Assembly: GCA_937967875.1 (NCBI GenBank)
Contig: CALBTQ010000558.1
Span: 1 to 14,523, forward strand
Source of the DNA: an uncultured Pseudomonadota bacterium
Lineage (GTDB): Bacteria; Lernaellota; Lernaellaia; Lernaellales; Lernaellaceae
Reading direction: 5' to 3'
DNA: 14,523 nucleotides
The position numbers and the translations under genes were made by a program. The notes under the pieces are model-generated. The model saw only the letters and a list, made by a program, of their open reading frames with translations, did not search any database and was not told where the DNA came from. Positions 7,614 through 14,477 of this stretch are shown here, in pieces. How positions within the stretch are numbered: the stretch's first letter is position 1; the number at the start of each line of letters is the position of its first letter.

Positions 7614-7653
7614 GCCGGCGGTTCCGTTGCAACAATCCCAAACGAGGTTTTCC

Positions 7654-8637
7654 ATGAAAAACATGGTGCGCGTTTTTCTGTTGTTGTGTCTGGTCGCGGC
7701 CCTCGCCGCCTGCCAATCGATGGGCGGGGTTTACGGCGCGAGTAAATTTCATCCGCGCCTCAACCTGCAGGTCGGCGACGTATTCACCGCTCATGAATCG
7801 GTCCGCGTCACCATCACCGTGCCATTCGGCAACATGGAAGGCGTGGAAGTAAAAGTCCAACAAAACACCGAAATGGACACGCGCATCGAAGTGGTCAAAC
7901 GCCTGCCCCACAACACCTGGCGCCTGAACTACACGATCGAGCGCTTCCGCAACGAAATGAGCACCATGGGCATGTACCAGGAATTCGACTCGGCGACCGA
8001 CAGCGGCGATTCCAATCCGCTCAGCGCCATGGTCGGTCATACCTTCGTCATGACCCTCGACGAAGAAAGCAAAATCGTCGATTTCACCGGCCTGGACGAG
8101 CTGTTCGACAAAGTCATCGAGCGCCTCGGCCCGATCGATCAGATGCAGCGGCAGGTGTTGATGAAAAAGCTCAAGGAAACGATGAACGAAGAATCGATGA
8201 AGCAGAACATGCTGCCCAATTCCGGCATGTACCCCGAGGAGCCGGTGGCCGTCGGCGAATCATGGACCAAGGATTACGATCTGCGCGCGATCGTCCCGAT
8301 GGCCGGCACCGGTCGCTACACGCTGACCAAACGCGAAAACGGCCACGCGTTCATCGATGTGCTCATCAACTTCACGGAAAATCCCAACGGTCAGCCGCTG
8401 AACTTCAACGGCCAGAACTTCGAATTTGAACAGGGAACCTCCGCGGGCTCCATGATCCTCGACGAGCGAAACGGCATGGCCGTCAACTCGCATACGATCA
8501 CCGATATGTCCATGTCGATGGATCTGCCCGCCGACATGATCCCCGACCAGGGCGAACTCAACAAACTCACCATGCGCATCCACATGGAACACGCCTTCAC
8601 CATGACCGATGCCAAAAAAACGGAAACGGTTTACTAG
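7654..8637 (+). CDS. DUF6263-like lipoprotein
   Basis: A 327-residue exported protein. ATG 7654 is set by GAGG at 7644-7647; an in-frame GTG at 7612 lies inside the promoter. The signal MKNMVRVFLLLCLVAALAAC has a textbook lipobox with Cys20. The mature part looks like mixed beta structure: a strand-rich N-half (LQVGDVFTAHESVRVTITV), then EFDSATDSGDSNPLSAMVGH, TFVMTLDEESKIVDFTGLDEL, a helical stretch, EEPVAVGESWTKDYDL, and a C-terminal strand region (FEQGTSAGSMILDERNGMAV). This order of an 'AMVGxxFxxTLD' segment, a 'GxxxLxDKV'-type helix and a 'VxVGESW' segment resembles DUF6263 lipoproteins, by my recollection of that family. The function is unknown. It is Met-rich near residues 160-190. It converges with the patatin gene downstream. 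Confidence 0.78.
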   Translation: MKNMVRVFLLLCLVAALAACQSMGGVYGASKFHPRLNLQVGDVFTAHESVRVTITVPFGNMEGVEVKVQQNTEMDTRIEVVKRLPHNTWRLNYTIERFRNEMSTMGMYQEFDSATDSGDSNPLSAMVGHTFVMTLDEESKIVDFTGLDELFDKVIERLGPIDQMQRQVLMKKLKETMNEESMKQNMLPNSGMYPEEPVAVGESWTKDYDLRAIVPMAGTGRYTLTKRENGHAFIDVLINFTENPNGQPLNFNGQNFEFEQGTSAGSMILDERNGMAVNSHTITDMSMSMDLPADMIPDQGELNKLTMRIHMEHAFTMTDAKKTETVY

Positions 8638-8660
8638 AAGAAATCGACAGCAATATTCAC

Positions 8661-8690
8661 ACACCTTTGGCTTCGCCAAAAGTGCGGCAC
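8661..8690 (+). repeat. Palindromic intergenic element, copy 1
   Basis: Stem TTTGGC (8666-8671), loop TTC, stem GCCAAA (8675-8680), with outer flanks ACAC and GGCAC. It differs from the copy at 12592 at one base (C/T, 8685). It lies 24 bases after the lipoprotein stop, in a convergent gap. Confidence 0.8.
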
Positions 8691-8697
8691 ACAGCGC

Positions 8698-8745
8698 GGG
8701 CATGACAATCCTTTCCGTCATCCTCGGGCGTGACCCTAGGATCTG
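8698..8745. repeat. Palindrome resembling dispersed alphaproteobacterial repeats
   Basis: GGGCATGACAA (8698-8708) is followed by CGTCATCC and a hairpin: ATCCTCGGG (8720-8728), loop CGTGA, CCCTAGGAT (8734-8742), eight pairs with one mismatch. The layout matches the common intergenic repeats of many alphaproteobacteria (GTCATCC...GGGCTTGACCC...GGATC). Read as protein it gives VILGRDPRI, a familiar junk peptide from such repeats. It is unrelated to the neighbouring palindromic element. Confidence 0.6.
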
Positions 8746-8821
8746 GCGACGACAAGCAAAGACGCCCACGCGCGGCCCTGCCGCGCCGGCCGAAGTTCCG
8801 CACAATGAATGAAATATAAGT

Positions 8822-8853
8822 GCAGGAATTATTCCTGCCGGGGATTATCCCTG
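8822..8853. terminator. Twin hairpins with identical TTA loops after the patatin gene
   Basis: GCAGGAA-TTA-TTCCTGC (8822-8838) is directly followed by CGGGGA-TTA-TCCCTG (8839-8853, one G-T pair). They lie just downstream of the patatin stop on the minus strand. The T-run after the outer hairpin is poor, so intrinsic termination is uncertain, but 3'-end protection would fit. Confidence 0.4.
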
Positions 8854-8859
8854 GCTTGG

Positions 8860-10215
8860 CTACATCACCAGCCGGATATCCCGCTTGATGCGCTCTTTGC
8901 CGAGCACGCCGACGATCGCCTCGTCGTAGGGGCTGGCCTGGATCTTCTTCGCGTCTTCCTCGATGTAGATCATCGAGGTTTCCACGCCATAGCTGTTGAG
9001 GATTTTCTTGATCAGCGGGTACTGCTCTTCCAGCGACTGCTTGACCGACAGGAAGCCGCGTTCGGCCGCCCGCCCGCGTTGCCAGAAGTTCACCGGGTTC
9101 ATCGCGAAGTACTGCACGTCGTTGACGTCGGGCTCGATGAGCAGGATGTCGCCCATGAAGTTCGGGTCGGACGCATAGGTCTGCATCGCCTGGTGCAGCC
9201 GGTGATGCAGCAGCATGCGGAACACCTGGTTGATCACCGCGACCATGCCGCCCGCGGCCAGGTGCGGCTTATCGGTGATGTACTGGTCGATGTCCTTGTA
9301 CCAATGCACCAGCAATTCGTTTTTCAGCGGCCGGAACGGATTGTAGCAGATGATCAGATCCGCGCCGTGGTTGATCGCCACGTCGATGTTCGCCGTCGCC
9401 GCCACGCCGCCGTCCACGTAATCCACGCCCTTGATCCGCGCCGGCTTGTAAAAGCCCGGCAGCGCCGTCGAGCCCTGAATCGACTCGCTGATGGACACGT
9501 CGTTGAATTCGTCGTGGCCGAACACGACCACCTCGCCCGAATCGAGGTTCGTGGCGGTGATGTACAGTTCCTTGCGCCGGCGCTGGTACAGGTCGTGGAA
9601 ATCGTTTTTCAGATGATTCCGCTCCAGGTTGCGCCGGATATACGCTTCGATTTTCGTGTTGTCGAAAATGCCCGAGGGCACGTAATCGGCCCATTTGGGC
9701 AGCGACTTGCTTGCGGCGGCGATCTTCACCAACAGCTTGAGCAGCAGGTCGATGTTTTTGTATTTCGGGCTGGACAGCGTCTGCCGCAGCGTCTTGAAGA
9801 AATGCCGGTCCGGCGAAAAGAGCATCGAAAGAAAATTGATCGAAAAGCGCGGCAGCGTCGTGCTGGTGTCGAAAATCAACTGCAACGGCTTCTGGATGAA
9901 CTCGCTGAAATTCGGGTTGTAGAAATCGAACGGCGTGAACTGCGACAGCTTGTTGGATTTCCCGTCCAGGCTTTTCAGCATCTCCTCGGGCGAAACGCCG
10001 GTGGCCAACGGCGCGGCGATCAACGCGCCCGCCGACAGACCGACAAACAAATCGAAATCGGTGATGTCCTGATTGACCATCAAGTCCGACAGAGCTTTGA
10101 GTCCGCCGAGTTTGTACGCTGCGCCGCTGATGGCGCCGCCGGCCAACACCAGTCCGAACTTGGCGTTTTTCTTCCGAATGTTCAGGTCGCTTTTCTGAAC
10201 AATGGTAATGCTCAT
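8860..10215 (-). CDS. Patatin-like phospholipase
   Basis: A 451-residue serine lipase/acyl hydrolase of the patatin family, which cleaves acyl chains from glycerolipids with a Ser-Asp dyad. The parts are all visible: oxyanion-hole loop GLVLAGGAISGAAYKLGG (residues 21-38), nucleophile elbow GLSAG with Ser61, and catalytic DGG with Asp268 in GVDYVDGGVAATANIDVAI. The region after Ser61 carries a long insert (about 90-200, FYNPNFSEFIQKPLQ onward), and about 180 residues follow the Asp, making it longer than RssA-type patatins of about 300 residues. There is no signal peptide, so it is probably cytosolic or membrane-peripheral. The ribosome site is GAGGA (complement of 10222-10226). It is divergent from the acyl-CoA synthetase, which could reuse the fatty acids it frees. 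Confidence 0.9.
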   Translation of the reverse strand: MSITIVQKSDLNIRKKNAKFGLVLAGGAISGAAYKLGGLKALSDLMVNQDITDFDLFVGLSAGALIAAPLATGVSPEEMLKSLDGKSNKLSQFTPFDFYNPNFSEFIQKPLQLIFDTSTTLPRFSINFLSMLFSPDRHFFKTLRQTLSSPKYKNIDLLLKLLVKIAAASKSLPKWADYVPSGIFDNTKIEAYIRRNLERNHLKNDFHDLYQRRRKELYITATNLDSGEVVVFGHDEFNDVSISESIQGSTALPGFYKPARIKGVDYVDGGVAATANIDVAINHGADLIICYNPFRPLKNELLVHWYKDIDQYITDKPHLAAGGMVAVINQVFRMLLHHRLHQAMQTYASDPNFMGDILLIEPDVNDVQYFAMNPVNFWQRGRAAERGFLSVKQSLEEQYPLIKKILNSYGVETSMIYIEEDAKKIQASPYDEAIVGVLGKERIKRDIRLVM

Positions 10216-10274
10216 TTTCGGTCCTCATTCATCATGGTCCGCCGCTACGCTTCCGCTTATCTTGTCGGTTGAAG

Positions 10275-10319
10275 TGAGGAAAAAACTGAGAAAAAACGGG
10301 AGAGAGCGCTTGAGAAAAA
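10275..10319. repeat. Purine tract with three TGAG(G)AAAAA units
   Basis: TGAGGAAAAAA (10275-10285), TGAGAAAAAA (10287-10296) and TGAGAAAAA (10311-10319) lie in a nearly all-purine run. In the lipase mRNA this is a pyrimidine-rich leader with U-runs. It could be a protein-binding site or simple sequence. Confidence 0.4.
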
Positions 10320-10356
10320 GGTCCTTTACGGCGGACTTATTCAACATGTTGCGGTT

Positions 10357-10386
10357 ACTGTAATGATCCGGCACTAATCGTGTCAA
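10357..10386 (-). promoter_or_regulatory. Putative promoter for the patatin gene
   Basis: On the minus strand a perfect TTGACA (complement of 10381-10386) is 18 bases from TACAGT (complement of 10357-10362). The same -10 hexamer is seen ahead of the amidohydrolase. The predicted leader is about 130 bases and includes the purine/pyrimidine tract. Confidence 0.45.
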
Positions 10387-10595
10387 GCGAATTCGTAACT
10401 CGCTGCGTCATGGCCCGTCGGCCCCCGAGCGCCTCCCGCGACGCAAAACCGGTTCGTTTCCCCTCGCCCCCGCACCGTTTTTTCCCGTACTTTTCCCATG
10501 CTTCGGGCCCGCCGACTCGCTCCCGCCGACGGCCCTTTTCGCGATAAATATTGGAAGATATGCGCAGAAATCCGCTTGATATAAGCATTATTCGA

Positions 10596-10624
10596 TTGAC
10601 GGAATCCGCCGGTTTTGTTATGCA
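10596..10624 (+). promoter_or_regulatory. Putative promoter for the acyl-CoA synthetase
   Basis: TTGACG (10596-10601), a 17-base spacer ending TGT, and TATGCA (10619-10624), an extended -10. The predicted leader is about 44 bases, ending with GGGAG (10663-10667) seven bases before ATG 10675. Confidence 0.45.
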
Positions 10625-10674
10625 AAAAGACCCAACCTCTGAGTAAATCCGCAACCTTTTTTGGGAGCTTGACT

Positions 10675-12471
10675 ATGCAGATAGAGAAGAATCTGGCGTT
10701 AATGTGGAAAGACCGTGTCCAGCGTTTCGGCGAAAAAACCTACATGCGCTACAAACGCGACGGTCAGTGGATCCCGTTGACCTACAACCAGGTCAACAAC
10801 ATCGTTGATGAAATCGCGCTGGGCCTGCTCGCGTTGGGCGTCAAACGCGGCGATCGCATTTCGTTGCTCTCGGAAAACCGGCCGGAATGGGCCTTCGCCG
10901 ATCTGGCCGCCCAGTGCCTCGGCGCCATTCTGGTCACCATCTACGCGACCAACACCCCGGCGCAGTGCGAGTACATCATCAACAATTCCGAATCCGACTT
11001 TGTGATGCTCTCCAACAACAACCAGCTCACCAAGCTTACGAGCAAGAACCTCGACATCACGCGCGTGAAAAGCATCGTGATCTTCGATCCCATCGAGGGC
11101 ATCACCGACAAGGATCCGCGCGTCAAGACGCTCGAAGAAATCAAGGAAATGGGCCGGCGCTACGAAAAGAAAGAAGCGCTGCAGGGCATGATCGAAGCCA
11201 GCACGCACGACGACGTCGCCACGCTGATTTACACCTCGGGCACCACCGGCAATCCCAAGGGCGTCATGCTGACCCACGGCAACTTCCTGTCCAACTGCGC
11301 CTCGGTGCTCTCCGTGGTGCCGATCACGCCCCATGAGGATTTCCTCAGCTTCCTGCCGCTCTCGCACAGCCTCGAGCGCACCGCCGGCCACTTTGGCCCG
11401 CTGTACCTGGGCGCGACGGTCACCTACGCCGAGTCGGTCGACGCGCTGAGCAACAACCTGCAGGAAATCAAACCCACGATCATGATCAGCGTGCCGCGCA
11501 TCTATGAAAAAGTGCACGGGCGCATCATGGACAACGTGAAGGGCTATCCACCGCTGAAACAGAAATTATTCCACTGGGCGGTCGGCGTGGCCAAACAACA
11601 TCTCAAATACGAACTCGACAAAAAATCTCCGCCCCTCGCGCTCAAACTGCAGTACGACCTGGCCGACAAGCTGGTCTTCAGCAAGATCAAAGCCAACCTC
11701 GGCGGCAAAATGCGCTTCGCCATCAGCGGCGGCGCTCCGTTGGCTCCTGAGTTGTTCGAGTTCTTCTTCTCCATCGGCGTGCACATCTACGAAGGCTACG
11801 GCCTGACCGAAACCACGCCCATCATCACCGCCAACACTCCCGACGCCGTGCGCATGGGCTCGGTCGGCAAGGTCATCCCCGGCGTGACGGTGAAGATCGC
11901 CGACGACGGCGAAATCCTCGTCAAGGGCCCCAACGTCATGAAGGGCTACTGGAAGCGCGAGGAAGACACGGCCGAGGCGCTCGAAGGCGGCTGGTTCCAC
12001 ACCGGCGACATCGGCGTGATCGACGGCGAAGGCTTCCTGAAGATCACCGACCGCAAAAAGGACCTGATCGTCACCGCCGGCGGCAAGAACGTCGCGCCGC
12101 AGAACATCGAAAACCTGATGAAGCTGCAACCCTACATCGAGCAGGTCAACGTCATCGGCGACAAGCGTAAGTTCCTCACTGCGATCATCGTGCCCACCTT
12201 CCCCGCCCTGGAAAAATGGGCCAAGGAAAAAGGCATCGGCTACAACGACCACGCCGACCTGGTGAAAAAGCCCGAGGTCAAAGAACTCATCGCCAAGGAC
12301 GTCGAGAAGGTCAACGCCGAACTGGCCAAGTTCGAGTCGATCAAAAAATTCCACCTCTCGGCCGTCGAGTTCACCCAGGAAAACGACATGATGACCCCGA
12401 CGATGAAAGTCCGCCGCAAGATCGTCAACAAGTACTTCGCCAAAGAGATCGAAGGCATGTACGAATCCTGA
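10675..12471 (+). CDS. Long-chain acyl-CoA synthetase (AMP-forming)
   Basis: A 598-residue adenylate-forming ligase that activates a fatty acid with ATP and then loads it onto CoA. Motifs in order: P-loop YTSGTTGNPKG (residues 186-196), the LPLSHSLERT segment, YGLTETTP (375-382), WFHTGDIG (440-447) and ITDRKKDLIVTAGGKNVAP (457-475), with a complete C-terminal subdomain ending KYFAKEIEGMYES. The opening (LALMWKDRVQRFGEKTYMRY) and length of about 600 match the bacterial long-chain (FadD15/FAA1-like) branch rather than E. coli FadD. ATG 10675 is chosen for its GGGAG site; an in-frame TTG at 10615 lies in the promoter. It is followed by a good terminator. Beside the lipase it could channel released fatty acids into beta-oxidation or lipid remodelling. 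Confidence 0.93.
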   Translation: MQIEKNLALMWKDRVQRFGEKTYMRYKRDGQWIPLTYNQVNNIVDEIALGLLALGVKRGDRISLLSENRPEWAFADLAAQCLGAILVTIYATNTPAQCEYIINNSESDFVMLSNNNQLTKLTSKNLDITRVKSIVIFDPIEGITDKDPRVKTLEEIKEMGRRYEKKEALQGMIEASTHDDVATLIYTSGTTGNPKGVMLTHGNFLSNCASVLSVVPITPHEDFLSFLPLSHSLERTAGHFGPLYLGATVTYAESVDALSNNLQEIKPTIMISVPRIYEKVHGRIMDNVKGYPPLKQKLFHWAVGVAKQHLKYELDKKSPPLALKLQYDLADKLVFSKIKANLGGKMRFAISGGAPLAPELFEFFFSIGVHIYEGYGLTETTPIITANTPDAVRMGSVGKVIPGVTVKIADDGEILVKGPNVMKGYWKREEDTAEALEGGWFHTGDIGVIDGEGFLKITDRKKDLIVTAGGKNVAPQNIENLMKLQPYIEQVNVIGDKRKFLTAIIVPTFPALEKWAKEKGIGYNDHADLVKKPEVKELIAKDVEKVNAELAKFESIKKFHLSAVEFTQENDMMTPTMKVRRKIVNKYFAKEIEGMYES

Positions 12472-12496
12472 TCCCGCAACTTACGCGAACACACAG

Positions 12497-12524
12497 CGGG
12501 CGCCCCCCTCGGGGCGCCCGTTTC
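12497..12524 (+). terminator. Rho-independent terminator of the acyl-CoA synthetase gene
   Basis: A perfect 10-base-pair stem, CGGGCGCCCC (12497-12506) with GGGGCGCCCG (12511-12520), loop CCTC, followed by TTTC. It lies 25 bases after the stop. The T-run is short but the stem is very stable. Confidence 0.75.
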
Positions 12525-12544
12525 ACTTAAGGATATTGATCCGG

Positions 12545-12576
12545 GTGCCGCGGTCTTGCCCGCAGGGCATGGCCGT
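12545..12576 (-). repeat. Palindromic intergenic element, copy 2 (diverged)
   Basis: It has the same architecture as the copies at 12722 and 14478: GTGCC, a palindrome with a three-base loop (TGCCC 12557-12561, GCA, GGGCA 12565-12569), then GGCCGT. The stem bases differ but still pair. A separate hairpin, GTGCTTT/AAAGCAC (12575-12581/12587-12593), bridges it to the next copy. Confidence 0.5.
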
Positions 12577-12591
12577 GCTTTTGCGGAAAGC

Positions 12592-12621
12592 ACACCTTTG
12601 GCTTCGCCAAAAGTGTGGCAC
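12592..12621 (+). repeat. Palindromic intergenic element, copy 3
   Basis: Nearly identical to copy 1 (29 of 30 bases). GGCTTCGCC (12600-12608) can also pair with a second inverted copy GGCGAAGCC (12625-12633) around the small hairpin GTGT-GGC-ACAC, an alternative fold. Confidence 0.8.
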
Positions 12622-12721
12622 ACAGGCGAAGCCAGTTATTAATGATAAGTGCCGAGTGACAAGTTAGTGGTATTATATCATTTTATAACTTTTCATTCAT
12701 AACTCATAACTTGTTACTTGT

Positions 12722-12753
12722 GTGCCATAGTTTTCGCCCCTGGCGAAAGCTGT
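12722..12753 (-). repeat. Palindromic intergenic element, copy 4
   Basis: Stem TTTCGCC (12732-12738), loop CCT, stem GGCGAAA (12742-12748), flanks GTGCC and GCTGT. Orientation is opposite to copies 1 and 3. Confidence 0.8.
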
Positions 12754-12842
12754 GCTCGTAATCACTTAAACACAGCAATGTTCCTTCGAAGACCATGGCA
12801 CTCTTCTCTAAACCGGCGTATTACCCGACCATCGCGCGAACC

Positions 12843-12872
12843 TTGCCTTCCCCCGGCGCTTTCCGCTACAGT
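12843..12872 (+). promoter_or_regulatory. Putative promoter for the amidohydrolase
   Basis: TTGCCT (12843-12848), an 18-base spacer and TACAGT (12867-12872). It implies a leader of about 33 bases, with AAAGG (12899-12903) ahead of ATG 12912. Confidence 0.35.
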
Positions 12873-12911
12873 GCGCTATTGCCGTTCCCACCCACTGCAA
12901 AGGCGCCGATC

Positions 12912-14444
12912 ATGAAACACGAGTTCACCCGTCGTCAGGTCCTGACCATGCTCGCCGGCGCCGGAGCCGCGTCGGTTTGCGGCATAACCTGCGCGCCCAC
13001 ACGCCCCGCGTCGCTGTTGCCCACGCTGCCCGGCGAAGCTGTCGCGTTGACCAACGTGCGGGTCGTCGATGTCGCCGCCGGCCGAATCCTCCCTAGCCAC
13101 AGCGTGCTGATCGAAAGTGGCCTCATTCGCGGCGTGCATCCCGATCGCGACCCCGCACTGGTGCAGGCGCGGCCGATCGACTGTCGCGGCGCGTATCTGA
13201 TTCCCGGCCTGATCAACGCCCACTGCCACATTTGCTCGCCCTCGTTCATCAACATCGGTCTGGGCGACATGGGCGCGGCGCGCGACCAGATCGTGCAAAA
13301 CTACGCCGACGCGGTCGCCTGGGGCGTCACCACTGTCCGCGACATGGGCGCGATGCCCAAGATGATCGCCCAGGACCGCGTCGCCATCGAGCGCGGCGAA
13401 TTGCTCGGCCCGCACATCCTCACCGCGATGTCGATCATCACCGTGCCCGACGGCTACCCCGATTTCATCGGCGACGTGAACTGGTTCGTCGGCTCGCTGA
13501 TGGGCTATCCCAACATCCGCGCGAAGAACGCCGCGCAGGCGCGCGACGCGGTCAAGCGCGTACGCGACTACGGCGCCGACTGGGTGAAAATCGCCATGGA
13601 CGACCGCTCGTTCGTCTACGGCCGCGGCAAACTCGCCGAACTGTCCGACGACCAACTGCACGCGATCCTCGACGAGGCCGCCAAACAGGGCTTGCCCGTC
13701 GGCTGCCATCACCTCTATGGTCAGGGGCTCGATCGCGCGCTGGCCTTCGGCGTGAACAGCCTCGAGCACGTTGTCATGGATCAACCGCTCACCGATAAAC
13801 AATTGCAGCGCACGCTCGAGGCGAAAACGCCGCAGATCCCCACGCTCTCGGTCGGCGTCGCCATGGCCTTCGCCTCGCCCGGCGATCCGCTGTGCGACGA
13901 TCCGCAAATCCTCGACATTCTCGCGTGGAAAGAAAAAGCGCTCACGCCGCAAATTCCGCTGCACGCCACGCCGGCCATCGCGAAAAAACAACTGGACATC
14001 CGTCGCTTCTACGAAAGCGGCGACTACACGCTGCCCGAAAACAAACGGCTGATCGCCTTCGATCCGCAACTGGCCACGCGCGGCCTGCTCACCGCGCGCG
14101 CCAACGCGCAACGGCTCATCGCCGCCGACGCGCCCCTGGGCATCGGCAATGACAGCGGTGTGCCCTTCGACTTCCCCGGCATGCTGCACCTGGAAATGGA
14201 ACTGCTCGTGCGCCTGGGCATGACGCCCGCCCGCGCCCTGCGCGCCGCCACGCTCGACAACGCCGCCTACTGCCGCGTCGCCGACAAGTGTGGATCGATC
14301 GCACCGGGCAAACGCGCCGACCTCGTGCTACTGAGCGACGATCCGCTTGCCGACGTAAAGAACGTCGGTCGCGTCCGCGCCGTCTTCAAAAGCGGCGACC
14401 TGGTCGCCCAGGCCGACGGCTTCCGCCTGGCGGTGATGGATTGA
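12912..14444 (+). CDS. Exported metal-dependent amidohydrolase (imidazolonepropionase/prolidase-like)
   Basis: A 510-residue member of the amidohydrolase superfamily, which hydrolyses amide or related bonds with a metal centre; the substrate is unknown. The full ligand set is visible: HCH (His104, His106) after LIPGLINAH, a probable carbamylated Lys226 in DWVKIAMDD, His266/His267 in GCHHLYGQG, His286 in SLEHV, and Asp414 in GIGNDSGVP. The composite beta-sandwich closes with the typical GSIAPGKRADLVLLSDDPL. The N-terminus TRRQVLTMLAGAGAASVCG is Tat-like (twin Arg, residues 6-7) and is followed by a Cys in GITC, so it may be a Tat-exported lipoprotein, although the lipobox is imperfect. ATG 12912 is preferred because it places this signal at the start and has AAAGG eight bases upstream. 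Related proteins act as exported peptidases or prolidases. Confidence 0.88.
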   Translation: MKHEFTRRQVLTMLAGAGAASVCGITCAPTRPASLLPTLPGEAVALTNVRVVDVAAGRILPSHSVLIESGLIRGVHPDRDPALVQARPIDCRGAYLIPGLINAHCHICSPSFINIGLGDMGAARDQIVQNYADAVAWGVTTVRDMGAMPKMIAQDRVAIERGELLGPHILTAMSIITVPDGYPDFIGDVNWFVGSLMGYPNIRAKNAAQARDAVKRVRDYGADWVKIAMDDRSFVYGRGKLAELSDDQLHAILDEAAKQGLPVGCHHLYGQGLDRALAFGVNSLEHVVMDQPLTDKQLQRTLEAKTPQIPTLSVGVAMAFASPGDPLCDDPQILDILAWKEKALTPQIPLHATPAIAKKQLDIRRFYESGDYTLPENKRLIAFDPQLATRGLLTARANAQRLIAADAPLGIGNDSGVPFDFPGMLHLEMELLVRLGMTPARALRAATLDNAAYCRVADKCGSIAPGKRADLVLLSDDPLADVKNVGRVRAVFKSGDLVAQADGFRLAVMD

Positions 14445-14477
14445 GTGCAAATGTGATCAGAATGATCATCTTTCCGG

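Larger units (their letters stand above)
10216..10674. other. Divergent intergenic region between lipase and acyl-CoA synthetase genes
   Basis: 459 bases with no credible gene. It holds promoters facing both ways, a purine-rich tract in the lipase leader and a C/T-rich stretch at about 10410-10540 on the plus strand. An apparent minus-strand reading frame at 10355-10654 begins with TTG, lacks a ribosome site and has an Arg/Gly-rich composition typical of chance frames. Confidence 0.7.
12545..12753. mobile_element. MITE-like or REPIN-like composite
   Basis: Palindromic elements at the left (12545, 12592) and an inverted one at the right (12722) bracket an AT-rich core of about 90 bases, with GGCACACA facing TGTGTGCC at the inner edges. 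The core has two long inverted pairs: 12635-12650 with 12688-12703 (14 of 16 pairs), and 12655-12666 with 12707-12718 (11 pairs plus G-U). No coding capacity and no target-site duplication were seen. If mobile, it would depend on an enzyme encoded elsewhere. Confidence 0.45.
12472..12911. other. Repeat-bearing intergenic region before the amidohydrolase
   Basis: 440 bases with no gene: the synthetase terminator, three palindromic element copies, an AT-rich core, and a promoter close to the amidohydrolase. An in-frame ATG at 12795 would add 39 residues ahead of the signal peptide and is rejected as a start. Confidence 0.75.

Noticed and set aside
8661..8690. Palindromic element copy 1 as an intrinsic terminator
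   Set aside because: No T-run follows the stem on either strand beyond four A/T, and the same element recurs where termination is not needed.
8609..8812. A 67-residue frame in the convergent gap
   Set aside because: It runs through two repeat elements and contains VILGRDPRI, a typical repeat-derived junk peptide; no ribosome site.
8809..10272. A 487-residue plus-strand frame across the lipase gene
   Set aside because: The minus strand has all patatin motifs and a ribosome site; the plus frame is a His/Val/Arg-rich shadow.
10355..10654. A 99-residue minus-strand frame between lipase and synthetase
   Set aside because: TTG start, no ribosome site, biased composition, and overlaps promoters on both strands.
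12545..12753. CRISPR array or tRNA-like fold in the repeat region
   Set aside because: Copies are in opposite orientations with irregular spacing, and there are no spacers, cas genes or cloverleaf features.
12795..12911. ATG 12795 as the amidohydrolase start
   Set aside because: It would bury the Tat-like signal 39 residues in and span the predicted promoter.
12876..14189. A 437-residue minus-strand frame over the amidohydrolase
   Set aside because: Antisense shadow; the plus strand has the full set of metal ligands.
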